From NCBI RefSeq assembly GCF_018831695.1, contig NC_056714.1, positions 24,250,376 through 24,314,375 on the forward strand: a DNA stretch of 64,000 nt. Direction: 5' to 3'. Below are positions 40,027-52,200 of this stretch, piece after piece; within the stretch, counting starts at the first letter, position 1, and each line of letters begins with the position of its first letter. The notes beneath the pieces are model-generated. The model did no database searches and was not told the origin of the DNA. It saw only the letters and a program-made list of their open reading frames with translations. The translations under genes were made by a program, and so were the position numbers. Source of the stretch: Puntigrus tetrazona. Its lineage: Eukaryota > Chordata > Actinopteri > Cypriniformes > Cyprinidae.

Positions 40027-41000
40027 CCTGAAGCCAGAACTCCAAGAACTATGACCATGTAGGATTCCTCATCTTTTTATGTTTTAATTTGAAAGAGAAA
40101 GACATATGAGCTTCTACGCCACCAGCAAATGGCCCCAGATTTATAATACGTAAATTAAAGCTGCAGTACGTAACTTTTTTTTATTTCAAAATGTACAGCA
40201 TTTATATAATAAGTGAGTACACAATGAATCCACACTTTGTTTTTGGCTTGTCCTGAATCACTACAGTATACCTATAATAAGTGTTTATATTTATAATATT
40301 TCTTTATAATATAATATATATTTATAATATATTATAATATTGACTGTTTCAGGTAGGTACCGCTTTGGAGTACCTGCGTCATTTGACATACACATAAACA
40401 GAGAGAAGTAGCTCCGCCTACAGTCTTATTCCATGAGATTCATGCAGTTCTCTTTAATGCCCACTAGAACGCCAAAAGTTACAAACTGCAGCTTCAAATC
40501 TTTCAACATCTCCGTTACCTATGTAACCTTTTTAATTTTACAGAGATGTCACATCGGTGACTGACAAACTGAAAAAGAACACAACATGGCAAAGAGGGTG
40601 TTCTGTTTATTCATAATTGAAGTGAAAATTAATTACCTAGGAAATGTAAATCTGTTTAAATTGTACACTTTTATACTGTTTTATGAAATACCAGTATACT
40701 TTTTTTTTTACTTGATTAATCATTTTATTATAAAGAATCCTATTTGGGGTCAGATATTAAAAATTAAAAAGGCAATTAAAAATTTTAAATTAAATGTCAT
40801 TTATAAAGAGAATCCTAATTATTTTGAATGTAGCAGCTATAATGTTTAGTACAACACAAATAATTATTTTAAATGGATCTGAAACGGATCTGAAACTTTC
40901 TTTTTTTAATTATGGTGATACATATGGTGTTATAGAGAAAAAAAGTGGTTTAAAAGTGGTTTAATTCAAATAATAAATGTAATATTGATTTGAATAAATT
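40027..41000 (+). other. tcea3 3' UTR region, end uncertain
   Basis: Non-coding sequence after the stop codon TAA at 40024-40026. AATAAA hexamers occur near 40972 and 40993, beyond a MITE at 40158-40494. Whether the transcript reaches them is not shown. Confidence 0.35.
40158..40494. mobile_element. MITE with AAGCTGCAGT ends just after tcea3
   Basis: The left end AAGCTGCAGTACGTAACTTTT and the right end AAAAGTTACAAACTGCAGCTT are inverted copies with two or three mismatches. The 337-base interior is AT-rich with GTAGCTCCGCCTAC. It lies 132 bases after the tcea3 stop codon and may be part of the transcript. Confidence 0.75.
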
Positions 41001-41193
41001 GTTATATTGATTTTTTTTTGTATTAGTTATTTTGCATACAGTCCTAGGACTGTTCAGGCACAGCTACTGTTGTCCAAAGCTTATCAAATATGTTTGGCCT
41101 CCGTTTAGTCAGGTATGACTGCACTTGTCAACCTGCCAGCCCTGTGAAAGCAGAAAATCCCACACATGTAGACGACACACTATCTCTCTCACT

Positions 41194-41195
<2 letters not shown>

Positions 41196-41240
<45 letters not shown>
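41196..41240. repeat. (CA)n microsatellite
   Basis: About 22 uninterrupted CA units, flanked by CTCTCT and TCACTCAC. Confidence 0.95.
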
Positions 41241-41244
<4 letters not shown>

Positions 41245-44169
41245 TCACTATGCAAAAAACAAAAACTCAGAGAAATGAGATGCAGAACTGCATTATTGAT
41301 TGAATCAACAGCTCCACATCATGCTGTGAAATTCTCAAAAAGTCCCTTCTGGATAAAATTTCCCAATTTTATTATTCTGTAGACAGTTATACTACTGACG
41401 TATGTAAATTAAATACCAGTAAACAACAACATACGCTTATGATGCAATCCATTGTCACAGTTGCTCACGTTATTCTTAAAGCACTCTATATTTTTGAAAC
41501 GTAAATTATAGTCCCTTTCCATTACTTTACAATAGAAATAAATTATTGTTGTACCCTATGACTCATATAAATGAAGACTAATAGAGTTTGAGTGAGAGGC
41601 ATTTTTCCTTGTCTGTACTTGTGGGAAATTAATTTCATTGGCATGTCAAAGTCCGCCCTGTGTGTCGTTATTCATGGGCATTTCCTACTGACGCATTTCT
41701 AGCCGAGCTAATGATGCCCCTGTCACTATATTTTGGGTTTAATAAGTACCCTGGCCTCTGCTATCCTCAATGCACTGTGTTTGAAACGGAATGAGTAACT
41801 CTGTGTGAAATTATCCCTTTTAGCGCCGAATCTTCACTCAAGTTTCATTACTCAGTTTACCAGGGTGCCCACTCATTACAACTGAATGGAATTAAAGGCT
41901 GTTAATGGATGTTCCGCTTTTGACAGCATTTCCTGTGGTAAAAAGGAAATGCCATTGAGAGGACGGCATGAAGCAGTGAATAACTATGCCAGTGCTGTGC
42001 AAGTGTTCAGCTTCTCAGAAAGCACAAGTTATTTCTCTCAGGCTTGAGCAGATAATTGGATGCCCTGCAGGTAAGAGAGCTCCTCAGTCATTTTGAAGCT
42101 TAGATTGAGTAGAGTCATATTACCGCTTTGGCATACATGGAGAGCCATGGGTATTGCTGAAAGCATCAGGAGGTAAAATTGCAAATGAATACAAAGTAAG
42201 ATTAAAAATTCCTAGTTTACACCTCATATGCGCGCACACACAAAAAATGTTCACTACAATTTTTCTCAGTAAATTACAAATACGGCAAATAACCCATTGA
42301 CATGAAATTCTGAAGATTGAAATGGTATTAAAATAATTTTTTATTATTCAAAAAAATTCTTTCATTTTCCTGTACGTGTTTTTATGTCCAAAGGCAACAA
42401 CTAAGACTTCATTAGTGATTGTACTGATAGCCTAATAATAATAATAAAACATTAATAATACTTTAATATTGTTTTTGGCTTTGCTGCTGGGCAGATTGTA
42501 AATTTTAATCAACTTAAATGAGCTTTAAAATAAAAGCTTACAAAAAAAGTTTTAAATAAATATATAATGTGTATAGGCTGGACTGAAAGTTAGTAAAAAA
42601 TACAGAATACAGAATAAAACTGGCAGCTGTGATTACCAAAATTAATCAAATTTAAAAAACTTTACATTAAAATTTTTTTTTCCAATTTTGTGTTTATAAA
42701 AACATCAAACCAGTGAACAGCCCTTGTATGCTGAATTAGCATATCTATATGATACTAATACTAAAATCCTGATACTCTTGAAACTTTAACATACTGACAG
42801 CCACCGTAAAAGCAGTTTATTTTAAATTGAAATGAGTATACATTGAATCCATGAAATCCATGCAGTAGAAAACTACTGTTGTGGACTTGAAATAATTGTT
42901 CTGTAGTATATCGGTTCTTCAGTTTGATGACCTTTGTGGCAATGAAATAAACAATTGTTAAAACACACACACAAAAATATTCAAAACACAAACACAACCA
43001 ATCCTAACTGTAGAGCTCTAGCCCCCTTGCTGTGGATGAAGTGAGTCAGCTGTTCCCATGACAACTACATTTCACTAAGAGAATCCATTAGGACCTCTTG
43101 GATCATTTTTGCTGGGGTATCAAAGGACTGAGGCTCATTCTATCAAACATCTAATGTGTTCCATTAGACTTTAGCCATCATGACTTTAGAAGATGGATGA
43201 TTGCTCTTAGTGCCCACTCATCTTTATAAAATATTAAAACCGGATTTGCTGAATCCTCCCTATAAAGATGATTCCCTAGATGCATCTAAGATCAAAAATA
43301 AATACACTTGGGCTACTCAGAATCAGTTAAGAGATTTAATTATTATAAATCATTGGTACAAACTGTCAGAGTTTGACTACGAAGACATAAACTATGACTA
43401 GACACAAGTTTGTCAGGAAAGAAGCGACACTTGAGTGAAAAGATATTATTCCAGTTAAATACCAACCAGATGTTCAGAATTTAGTGCTTTTCAATTATTC
43501 TAATTAATTAATTTAAGTTGTTCCTGGAAGCATTAAAAACAGGATGATTTAGCCAACTACCCAAGGCTTGAAGATGTTCATAGGCACTACATCTCTAACA
43601 AATATGTTGCCAGGCAGACAAGAGCATAATTGACTCTCAGGCTTCTTTTCATTCCCTAAACTTTCATGGCCTGAAAGCAACATCAATATTCCTTTATGAA
43701 GGCACTTTAGTAATAGAAGGACACCGGTGGTTGAGTGACTATAAGAGGATTGTGATATGACTCAATCAAGGAGTCACGATTGTATTGGAAATGCGCAAAA
43801 GAGGCAAACAAGGAGAAGGACTATAGTAATTCTAGGCTGATGTTGGTCATGAGTTGATTTCCTCCTGCTGAATAGAGAAATACGTCAGAGCTAAGAATGC
43901 TTTCTGAAATGCATATCCATCTAAAATAACAACAGAACAATAATCCGTTGCTATGTTACGCTCAAAGATAACAAAGCATTCAGAGGTTTTGATGCTGCTA
44001 TCATCTCAAAGCTATATTTAATTCTGGCTGTTTGGGAACTTTTTGGAAGAATTGTAGTTTTTGGTGCTAAAGCGACATTGTTGAGTTGCTCTGCTGTTTA
44101 TGAGAACAGTGAAACTCTAGGCAGTGAAAGATAGTGGCTATATATATATTTTAAATTAGGAATACGAAT

Positions 44170-44814
44170 AGGAAAAGTCCAAAAGTGAAATTTACTCACC
44201 CTCCAAGATGAATTTGTTGCTACATCGAAAACAGATTTGGTGAAATTTTACATTGCATCACTTGCCCACTAACGGCTCCTCTGCAGTGAATGAAGAGTCA
44301 GTATGAGAGTTCAAACAGCAGATGAAAACATCTCAGTGATCAACAAGTAATCCACATGACCGTTAATTGATAACTTGTGAAGTCTATTAACTTTAAAACC
44401 GAGATCATAATTCATAGTAAATCTTTATTTTGTGGAAAAAGTCAGAATTTTGGTCTCTAGCACCAAAATCCACCAACATAATTTGTTAATAACTGTAAAC
44501 AGTACATGGTCTGTGCATATTTCTCTTCTGATTCAGGAAAGACTTAACAGGAGAAAGGAATGTTATTGATAAGTGCAAGAGTTGTATAATAGAAATGTGC
44601 ACAAGACATAAATTGATGGAGTCATTACTCATTGATTACTGTCATGCCTTATCATCTTTTTGAACCCTCATTCTGATGGCACCCATTCACTGCAGAGGAT
44701 CCATTGGTGAGATAAAGCAAATTTCCCCCTAATCTGTTCAGACGAAGAAACAAATTCAATTACATCCTTGAATGGGTAAATAAGTTTTCATTTTTGAGTG
44801 AACTATTCCTTTGA
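44170..44814. mobile_element. TIR element of the TTAAAGGGATAGTTCACCC type, copy 2
   Basis: It shares interior landmarks with copy 1: CAGATTTGGTGAAATTT, CTCTGCAGTGAATGAAGAGTCAG and, inverted, CACCCATTCACTGCAGAGGATCC. The right end reads GAGTGAACTATTCCTTTGA. The arms are partly palindromic to each other, as in the known cyprinid repeat. Confidence 0.65.
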
Positions 44815-47800
44815 ACTATTCTCGTGGTAGAGCGTGGTTGCAAGACCCAGAAGTACTCTATAGGCCTATGTATTTTACCACTGTTTGATGTTCTTTGAAA
44901 AATCAGGGCAAACGAGTGTATTTCTAGCAGAAGCTCGCATGGTGTGAGAGACTGGATGGTCAGATCTAAATGTAAATGAGAGGTGATAGACAGATTTCTC
45001 AGTCTCAACGTACTGATGGCTGCCAGAAGATCTGTTCCAATATGTGGGCAGAAGGCTAGTTAGTCCCCGCTGGCCAGTCTCATCAATCTAATGCACCAGT
45101 CACCCGTGATCTAAGCCATAAGCCTTTCCAAAATCAAAAAAGAGAACCATCAAACTGTATATAATGCATATTTCATATGGAAATTTAATTTAGAATGAAT
45201 AAGCCAAGCAAAGAAACTTGTATAATGAACAGTGTGGAGAGTTCATTATGCTAATGAAAATAACAAAATAGTGAGTACATATAACACACACACGCACAAA
45301 TATATTAATAGTATATATTTTAATATAGTTTTTATATTACCCTTATATGTACCATTGTAAACTGTAATTGCAATAAAGGATGCTAACAACAACTACCTTA
45401 CGCGATGGATTGGGGAAAAAAAACCCCGATGTAGTCAGTCAATCACTCACTAGAGGGAACAAATATTCGGTGACTTCATACTTGTTAGTTATGGTTAAAA
45501 ATAATAAGAATTATATATATAAATAAATTTATTAACATTTCCAGTAAATGTAGAAAAAAATGTCACTCTAGGACTCCCACTAGCTTGAATTTATCAGTTC
45601 TGCTGATGACAAGAGGCAGAAACACTGATTAGATGCTAATGATATTCATGGCTTGTTCTGTCCCTCACATTCTAATGATAATTTAGCAAACCCATCGTCT
45701 TATCATGTACTGATCCTTGGGGAAAATGGGGCTTCATAACAATCCAATACATAATATCTGAGCATTATGCAATCTGTCTAACCACATTTAATGAAAATAT
45801 AAGAACATTTACTAGCACATATTACTACGTGGTTGAATGAAATGTGTGGTGTTTACTTATTATTCAGTGTTTGCTGTTCTGTTTGCACCAGATGTACGAT
45901 TTAATGGGCCTTTTAAAGAAAGAATCAGATAATTCGCATCAAGTGCTAATCTAGATAAGACCACTTAAACTTACCTGGCATTCAAACCAGTGATAAATAT
46001 AGCTGCAATTACAAATATGTTGCCAGGATGAGACCCTGCATTAAGCATTTCAATCAGATGTGCATGCATTCATTATAAAGTTGTGTCAATAGCTAAGTTT
46101 TGACTGTTATGATAATCATTTTTGTTTGTTCTGCATGCATTATTTGATCTAGTGTTAAACCACGAGACAGTGTTATACTGAAAATAAATCTTGGTGGCAA
46201 TCTTGGTGGCACACATTGGCAAGACATGTGGTATTTTTTCTTGGCAAGGCTTGAGTTTTTATGGCTAGACGTCAAAATTATATGTAAAGCCAGAAGATCA
46301 AGAATGTCTTATTATTCTGCCATCAACAGTTTAAAATATTATTTAAACATCATGCTAAAAGGCTCAAGATTTTATTTTGGCGAATATTCAATCGTTCTCC
46401 TGTCTGAAAGGCATATGGTCTGTTCATTCACAACTAAAGGATACTTTGGCTTATGATCAGATGGTTTAATGGGTGCATCTGGCTCTTGGACCTGTCAGAC
46501 TAAAGCAGACTTCAGTCTGTTTGTGGCCAAGATCAGCATCTGGTCCGTGATAAACCTGCCATAATCACACATACAGGTATAACTAGTTGAAATGAAAAAA
46601 GTAAGCAAGCGTCTTTTAATTTGTCTTGGAAAAACTCATACCGAGAACATCCAGGAAAAGAAATGAAATGGTCCATGTCAGTTAATGATCCAATCTCTCT
46701 CATCAAGTCATATTTATAGAGCCATCTGTAACAACAGATTGTCTCTCAGTTTTGATTTCTACTGGCCAGCTAAAACGGTGACCTATGGGGCATTGAGCAA
46801 AACAGCCTGAGATCAGATCAAAGCTCGCGGTTGCGCCGAAAGTCACTATCTAACAGCTATAATACGGTGTCATTCATTATTCTAATGTCATTAGTCAAAT
46901 GTAATTTCAGTCTCATTGAAAGTTGCTAGGACATGCTCATATTGCACTCCGAAACAGGATAATTCACTCCAAATGAATTGTACAATACTTTGTCTTCTGA
47001 AATCATGGAAGTGTGAAATCATTGCAGAATGTTTCATCATAAAAATAGAAATCTCGCTATATGTTGATCTTTCTTTCATTCTTTTAACATGCATAAAAAA
47101 AATCCAGTTTGGTGAATGATACAAAGCTTATGCAAAATGTAATTTTAATATATATCCATCATGAATTTTGGATCAAAAGTACAATGTTACAACAGAGGAG
47201 AGCCATTAGAGCCATCAGAGAGGATATTGTCAAGTGCATGAATTAGATTTTCCTCTGTTATATAATTTCATTTCCGCACAACCCCTGCAATTAGAAGTCA
47301 TAGAATAGCTAAATTTTTCATGACTGAACTGATCATGTAATCACTTGAACAGGATTTCATTATCAAAATGTGTGCTAATTGCAAATTTACCCTTGAGGGT
47401 CAACGTTCTTTTCCTAAGTGGGATCTCAGTGGGGGTTCCAAGCACATGGCAATCATTAGTGTTTTACAGGATTAAAGTTTATGAGAAATGTGACTTGATA
47501 CAGCGATGTAGACCAAATAAATATAGACGTACAGGAAAAAGGCTGGCCTATTACAAGTTGAATGAACTCAAGTGTCTTAAGAGGTACCAAAACAACACTG
47601 CAGTAACAGCTTGCTACTATGACTTAAATACAAAACCTCCAGATGGTGCCCTGTTTTTCAGGAAATTAAGCCAAGAGCAATGCTTGACAAAATTACAATC
47701 TTGACAAGTCTTGACAAATCTGTCACCAGCGAGGTCAAGAACTCATAACCATCTAAACACAAAAACAGCAAAGGTTAAGCATGGGTCATATCCATTAGTA

Positions 47801-48054
47801 ATTATAATGTTTTTAATTTGATGTATTTGTTTTGGCAATTTTCCCTTTCAGGCTGGTGATAAGACCTACAGCAGTGTGGTTCTGAATTCAGAAAATGAAT
47901 TTTGAGCAGATGCAGGGCTGTAATGATTCGTAATGACATCAAAGATTGTTATGAAGTACGACACGGCCATAAGGTTTGCTACAACGGTCACATTACTATA
48001 ATGTGCAGTAATTTTGTCATCTGTTTCTTATCAAGATGCTATAAAGTCAATGTT

Positions 48055-48160
48055 TTCTCTCTCTAACCCAGCAAAAGGACCATCTTAAACCAGCAAAGGA
48101 CCAGCATAAACTTGCATCCAGCTTCAAAACATACCTAACCAGCATATTCTGTTTTCTCAA
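48055..48160. repeat. short dispersed ACCAGCA repeat
   Basis: Several degenerate units of the form GGACCATCTTAAACCAGCAA and GACCAGCATAAAC follow each other. This is a repeat style common in fish genomes. Confidence 0.5.
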
Positions 48161-48354
48161 CAGGGTAAGAGCAGTTATACTGAAAATTAAATGTTTATTT
48201 TCAAAAGAAAAGTCCATATTTATACCATGGGTTTTTATGTTAGCTTCATATGTGGCCGCTAGTCCTGATAGCTGCACGGAAAACAAAACGTTAATATGAA
48301 GCTTTTATAATCACTAAAAGCTGTCACTTACTCAACAAGTTGCCCTAAAACCAG

Positions 48355-48661
48355 CCCGGTCTCATGAATGCGTATAAATAGTATGACAAATATAATCGAA
48401 ACTCATACCGATACGCAAAAATGGACTTCGGCGTGCATGTCCAACTTTTTCATCAACGCGGAAGTAAGCCTATTGATGAGGCAGATTTCACGTGTATTTG
48501 ACATAACATTTTTTGGCCTGCATATGATGCGCAGTTTTCGCGTACATCTACAAGACAAATCTAAACTATAAACACAAGCCAACGTAATTTTTTGCGTATC
48601 TATACCACGAGTTTTCCTTTTTATTTGGCGTACTTTTTATACCGACATTCATGAGATCGGG
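48355..48661. mobile_element. MITE with CCCGGTCTCATGAAT inverted ends upstream of oprd1
   Basis: The left end CCCGGTCTCATGAAT (48355-48369) mirrors the right end ATTCATGAGATCGGG (48647-48661) with one mismatch. The 300-base interior has no coding frame. It ends about 590 bases before the oprd1 start codon. Confidence 0.75.
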
Positions 48662-49019
48662 TAGGTATTTCATTATAATGCCAGCGTGCAGATAAAAATA
48701 TTAAGCAGCGAGTGAATTCTGACAAACTCCTACGCCATGGCCGAACTAAAATGATAGATGATTAACAAGGGTGTAGAAGCACCTGACCCTGGTCTCATAA
48801 GCCTAAAAACGATATTTCCAGAAAAAAATATCCCTCAAATCTGATTGGTTGATTGGAATGTTGTTCCAAAATCAAGAATTTTGATACAGAAACCTCTTGT
48901 ACTTGGTGAAATCACGCTCACCTTACTTGAACTATGTAGCCATGGAGTGAAAAAACCGCACTTTTAAAAGCAAAATAGCATGGGTAGTACACTTTGTGAG
49001 TGCGGACACAGTGGTTGCC

Positions 49020-49248
49020 ATGTGTTCCACTAGACTCTGGAGAAAGTAGGAGCGCGCGCACAGCGGCTCGCTCAGTTGGAAGTCGAGTGCGCTCCTAAGA
49101 AGAAGAGACGAGAAAAGGAGGGCTGCGTAAAGTGACTGGTGGAGTTGACGTCCGTACAGCTGCCGTGCTTTATCTTTCTCTGTCTTTTAAATTTAAAGAT
49201 ACACGTTTATAATTTTTTTTAGAAGGCGTTGTAGAGGGAAAACGCATA
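49020..49248 (+). promoter_or_regulatory. oprd1 proximal promoter and 5' leader
   Basis: A locally CpG-rich stretch (GGAGCGCGCGCACAGCGG) precedes the receptor start codon in otherwise AT-rich DNA. No clear TATA box is seen. The boundary between promoter and leader cannot be set from sequence. Confidence 0.4.
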
Positions 49249-52200
49249 ATGGAGCCTCTAACGGTGACTGTTAGTGATTTTTCCGAGCGGTATCCTTCAG
49301 TTCTGTCAAACTCGAGCTTTGTGGAGGAACCAGCGGGACTTCTGTCCAACTGGAGCGGAGGCAGCAAGCCGAAGGCGGTAAAAGACAGCACTGCGGTCGC
49401 TATAGCTGTGTGCATCACCGCGCTGTACTCTGTCATCTGTGTGGTGGGACTGTTCGGAAATATTCTGGTTATGTACGGTGTAGTCAGGTAAGAGAAATAG
49501 CTTATTACAGTGAATACGTATTTCAGAAGTCTCAGAAAGTGGGGTGATCATTAACTCATCTTAATTTTGACATTAATGAGTACAAATATAACCACTTTGC
49601 CCCAGTTTTGTTGGTTTAAGTGCACGTTCTAAAGAGAAAGATGCACGCGTACAAATATTTCTCTTACATATAAATTTGAACGCCGGGAATTTAGCTACAG
49701 AGAATGTGGTGGAAATGGAATTTAGTTTGGAATCTAAGCAAATGGTGGAAGATGAAAGACAGGGTTTAGGAGTGTGATTTTGCAATGCGCTCATCCGAGG
49801 GTGGCTGTGAAAACCTTCCACTCAGCACCAATGAACAGAACCAGACCAAATTATATCACCCACAGATACGCCAGTTTAGCTCAGGGGTAGTTTTTGGAGG
49901 AAGAACAATTTTCACAGCATGCACCATTCAAAGCTCACTTGTGAAAGCCTCCGTTATCATCTGGCCATGTTATTTTCTTGCAGTTTACACTGTGACTATA
50001 TGTAATCTGGATGAGTTTATGAAAATAAAATGAATACTTTTTTTTTTAAATACTCAAATCAAACACTATGTAATCTGCATTATATAATTGCATTAGGCAA
50101 CAAAAATTTACACTTTTCATTTGTTTCATTTTTTTAATACACTAACCAACCACAGTTACTGTTTTTATTGTTTAAATAATATTTACCAAATTATTCATAA
50201 TTTATTAATCTTTCCAAATTCTTCCTTGTAGCTTTTCTTTCTTTTTTTTTTTTTTTTTTTTTTGGAAAGTCCATTTTTTGGACCAGCCACTGGTCAGGTG
50301 TTTCTAATTGCACAAACAATTAGTACAGGCCTCAGAACATTAAAAAAAAAAAACTTTTACAAATTCAGTTTACAAATTCCCTACAGTTCCTTGTAATGTA
50401 AAAAACCCTGATGTAATGGTTATTGCACTTAACAAAGAATGCTCTCTTTGCACTTTATATGGAACATTACAATCCTATTCAAATCAATGTGATAAACAAG
50501 TTAGGTCAAAAGTAATCAGATTATATTAACTAAAACATATAATGAAATAGATTAAATTACTACTACTTTATCCTCATGTAACTTCAATTCAATAGCTGCT
50601 AAAATTTGTAATCTTCCCAGCACTGTATATATATGAGAAAGAATTAGTTCATTATATTGAGGTTCAGATCTTCTCTACAAAGCCAAAAGAAACAAATAAG
50701 AAAATATATTTGGCACAAAACACTTCATTAAGCTAAAAACAATTTATCACAAAGTATGCTAATATCAAATGTGTTATGTAATGAAACAAAAAATTCTATT
50801 TAATATTTTGATGTCCTTAAAGATTTTATGATTGTAAATATGAAAAGCTACTTAAAGCACCATTTGGGGCTCCTCAGAAACTCGATGTAGACCGCCAAAC
50901 TATTTCGAAATGTTGTTTTTTAACAGAACCATAGACTGTCAAAGGCTCCACACAGCCAACCAAAGCTTATAAAGAACTTCAAGCACAAATACAGTATGAG
51001 TACAGTCAATCACTGGGAAATCATGTTACCAAGCATCATTTAGGCAAAAGAAAATCACGCAGGGTAAAAATCCAAAACCAAAAAGAGTCTGGTATGTTAA
51101 CTCCAAAGGGTTCAGATCACAGAACTATTACAATTCAGCTAGATCACGTTTCTAATCTATTCACAGCACATATCTTCAGGAATACAAAGCCACTGCCTAA
51201 GAGGAACAATTTGAATGAGCTAATCATATTCGCAGTGCATGGATTGCCTGTCTTTCACAGAACCCTTTTCCCATTTGGAGATGTAAAAAATGTATCAGAA
51301 GAAAGTATTGCAGCATATCAGCCTAGAAGGCAGAAACTGTACAATAGTACAATAGATATCTAATGTAAAAAGAACTTAATAATCCCCTCTAAAGTTTATA
51401 ACTGCAGACAGAAAACATGATATAAATGCATTTTAGATTGCAACCACATCAAAGTTTTTCCTCGCATTTTATTCCATTAGTTCTCATGCTGCACAAAAAT
51501 ACTTTATTTCTTGTTTTTTCTTCTTTCTTGTAAAAATGTTTAAATGTCCCAAAAAAGGAAACAGAAACACAATTACAAGAGATTTTTTTTTCTTGTCTTA
51601 AACACAAACATAACAAAATATGCTTAAAATAAATATATATAAATATATATATTGGTCTTTTATCAACAATACAAAAATAATCAATAAATTATATAATTAT
51701 AAATCAATAATAAACCCCCATCATTCACATTGTGCCCACACCACCAAAAAATCTCAAGAAACATGGCTCTAAACTTTATTTTCCAAAGCAGGTTTATGAC
51801 GAAAATGAATCACGTTTACAATAATTCATTGTATTAGGGAACATCCTAACACAATGAATTATTGTAAAGTGATTCATGGCAGTGCTAAATAAGAGCACTA
51901 CTGGACAAAACATAGCAAATCAGTATTTCCCTGTGAATGAGGGACTAGTGTAAAATTAGAGATGCAAACATGACTCATGGATATACAACAAAACATGTTA
52001 TGTGCTCGGTACAAAAGATATAATGGAACTTATAATAATGGATTTATTCATCTCACCACACGTACAGCCATATACAAAGAGAGGAATAAACTGTAGTGTC
52101 ACTAATGGATGTGCTGTCTTCTCTCTTCTTCTCTGTGAGACTTCAAATGTCAAGTCCTCAAAGGAGATCACAGTGTGTGGGCACCAGACAAATCTCAAAG

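Larger units (their letters stand above)
41001..49020. other. intergenic DNA between tcea3 and oprd1
   Basis: No gene is supported. Listed separately are a CA microsatellite, a long TIR element, a short minisatellite-like repeat and a MITE. Stretches at about 41.62-42.13 kb and 46.45-46.58 kb are rich in homeodomain-type cores with few repeats and might be conserved regulatory DNA. The open frame at 47345-47704 has no recognisable domain. Confidence 0.45.

Noticed and set aside
47345..47704. 119-codon open frame on the plus strand
   Set aside because: No recognisable domain, no Kozak or splice context, and surrounded by intergenic sequence.
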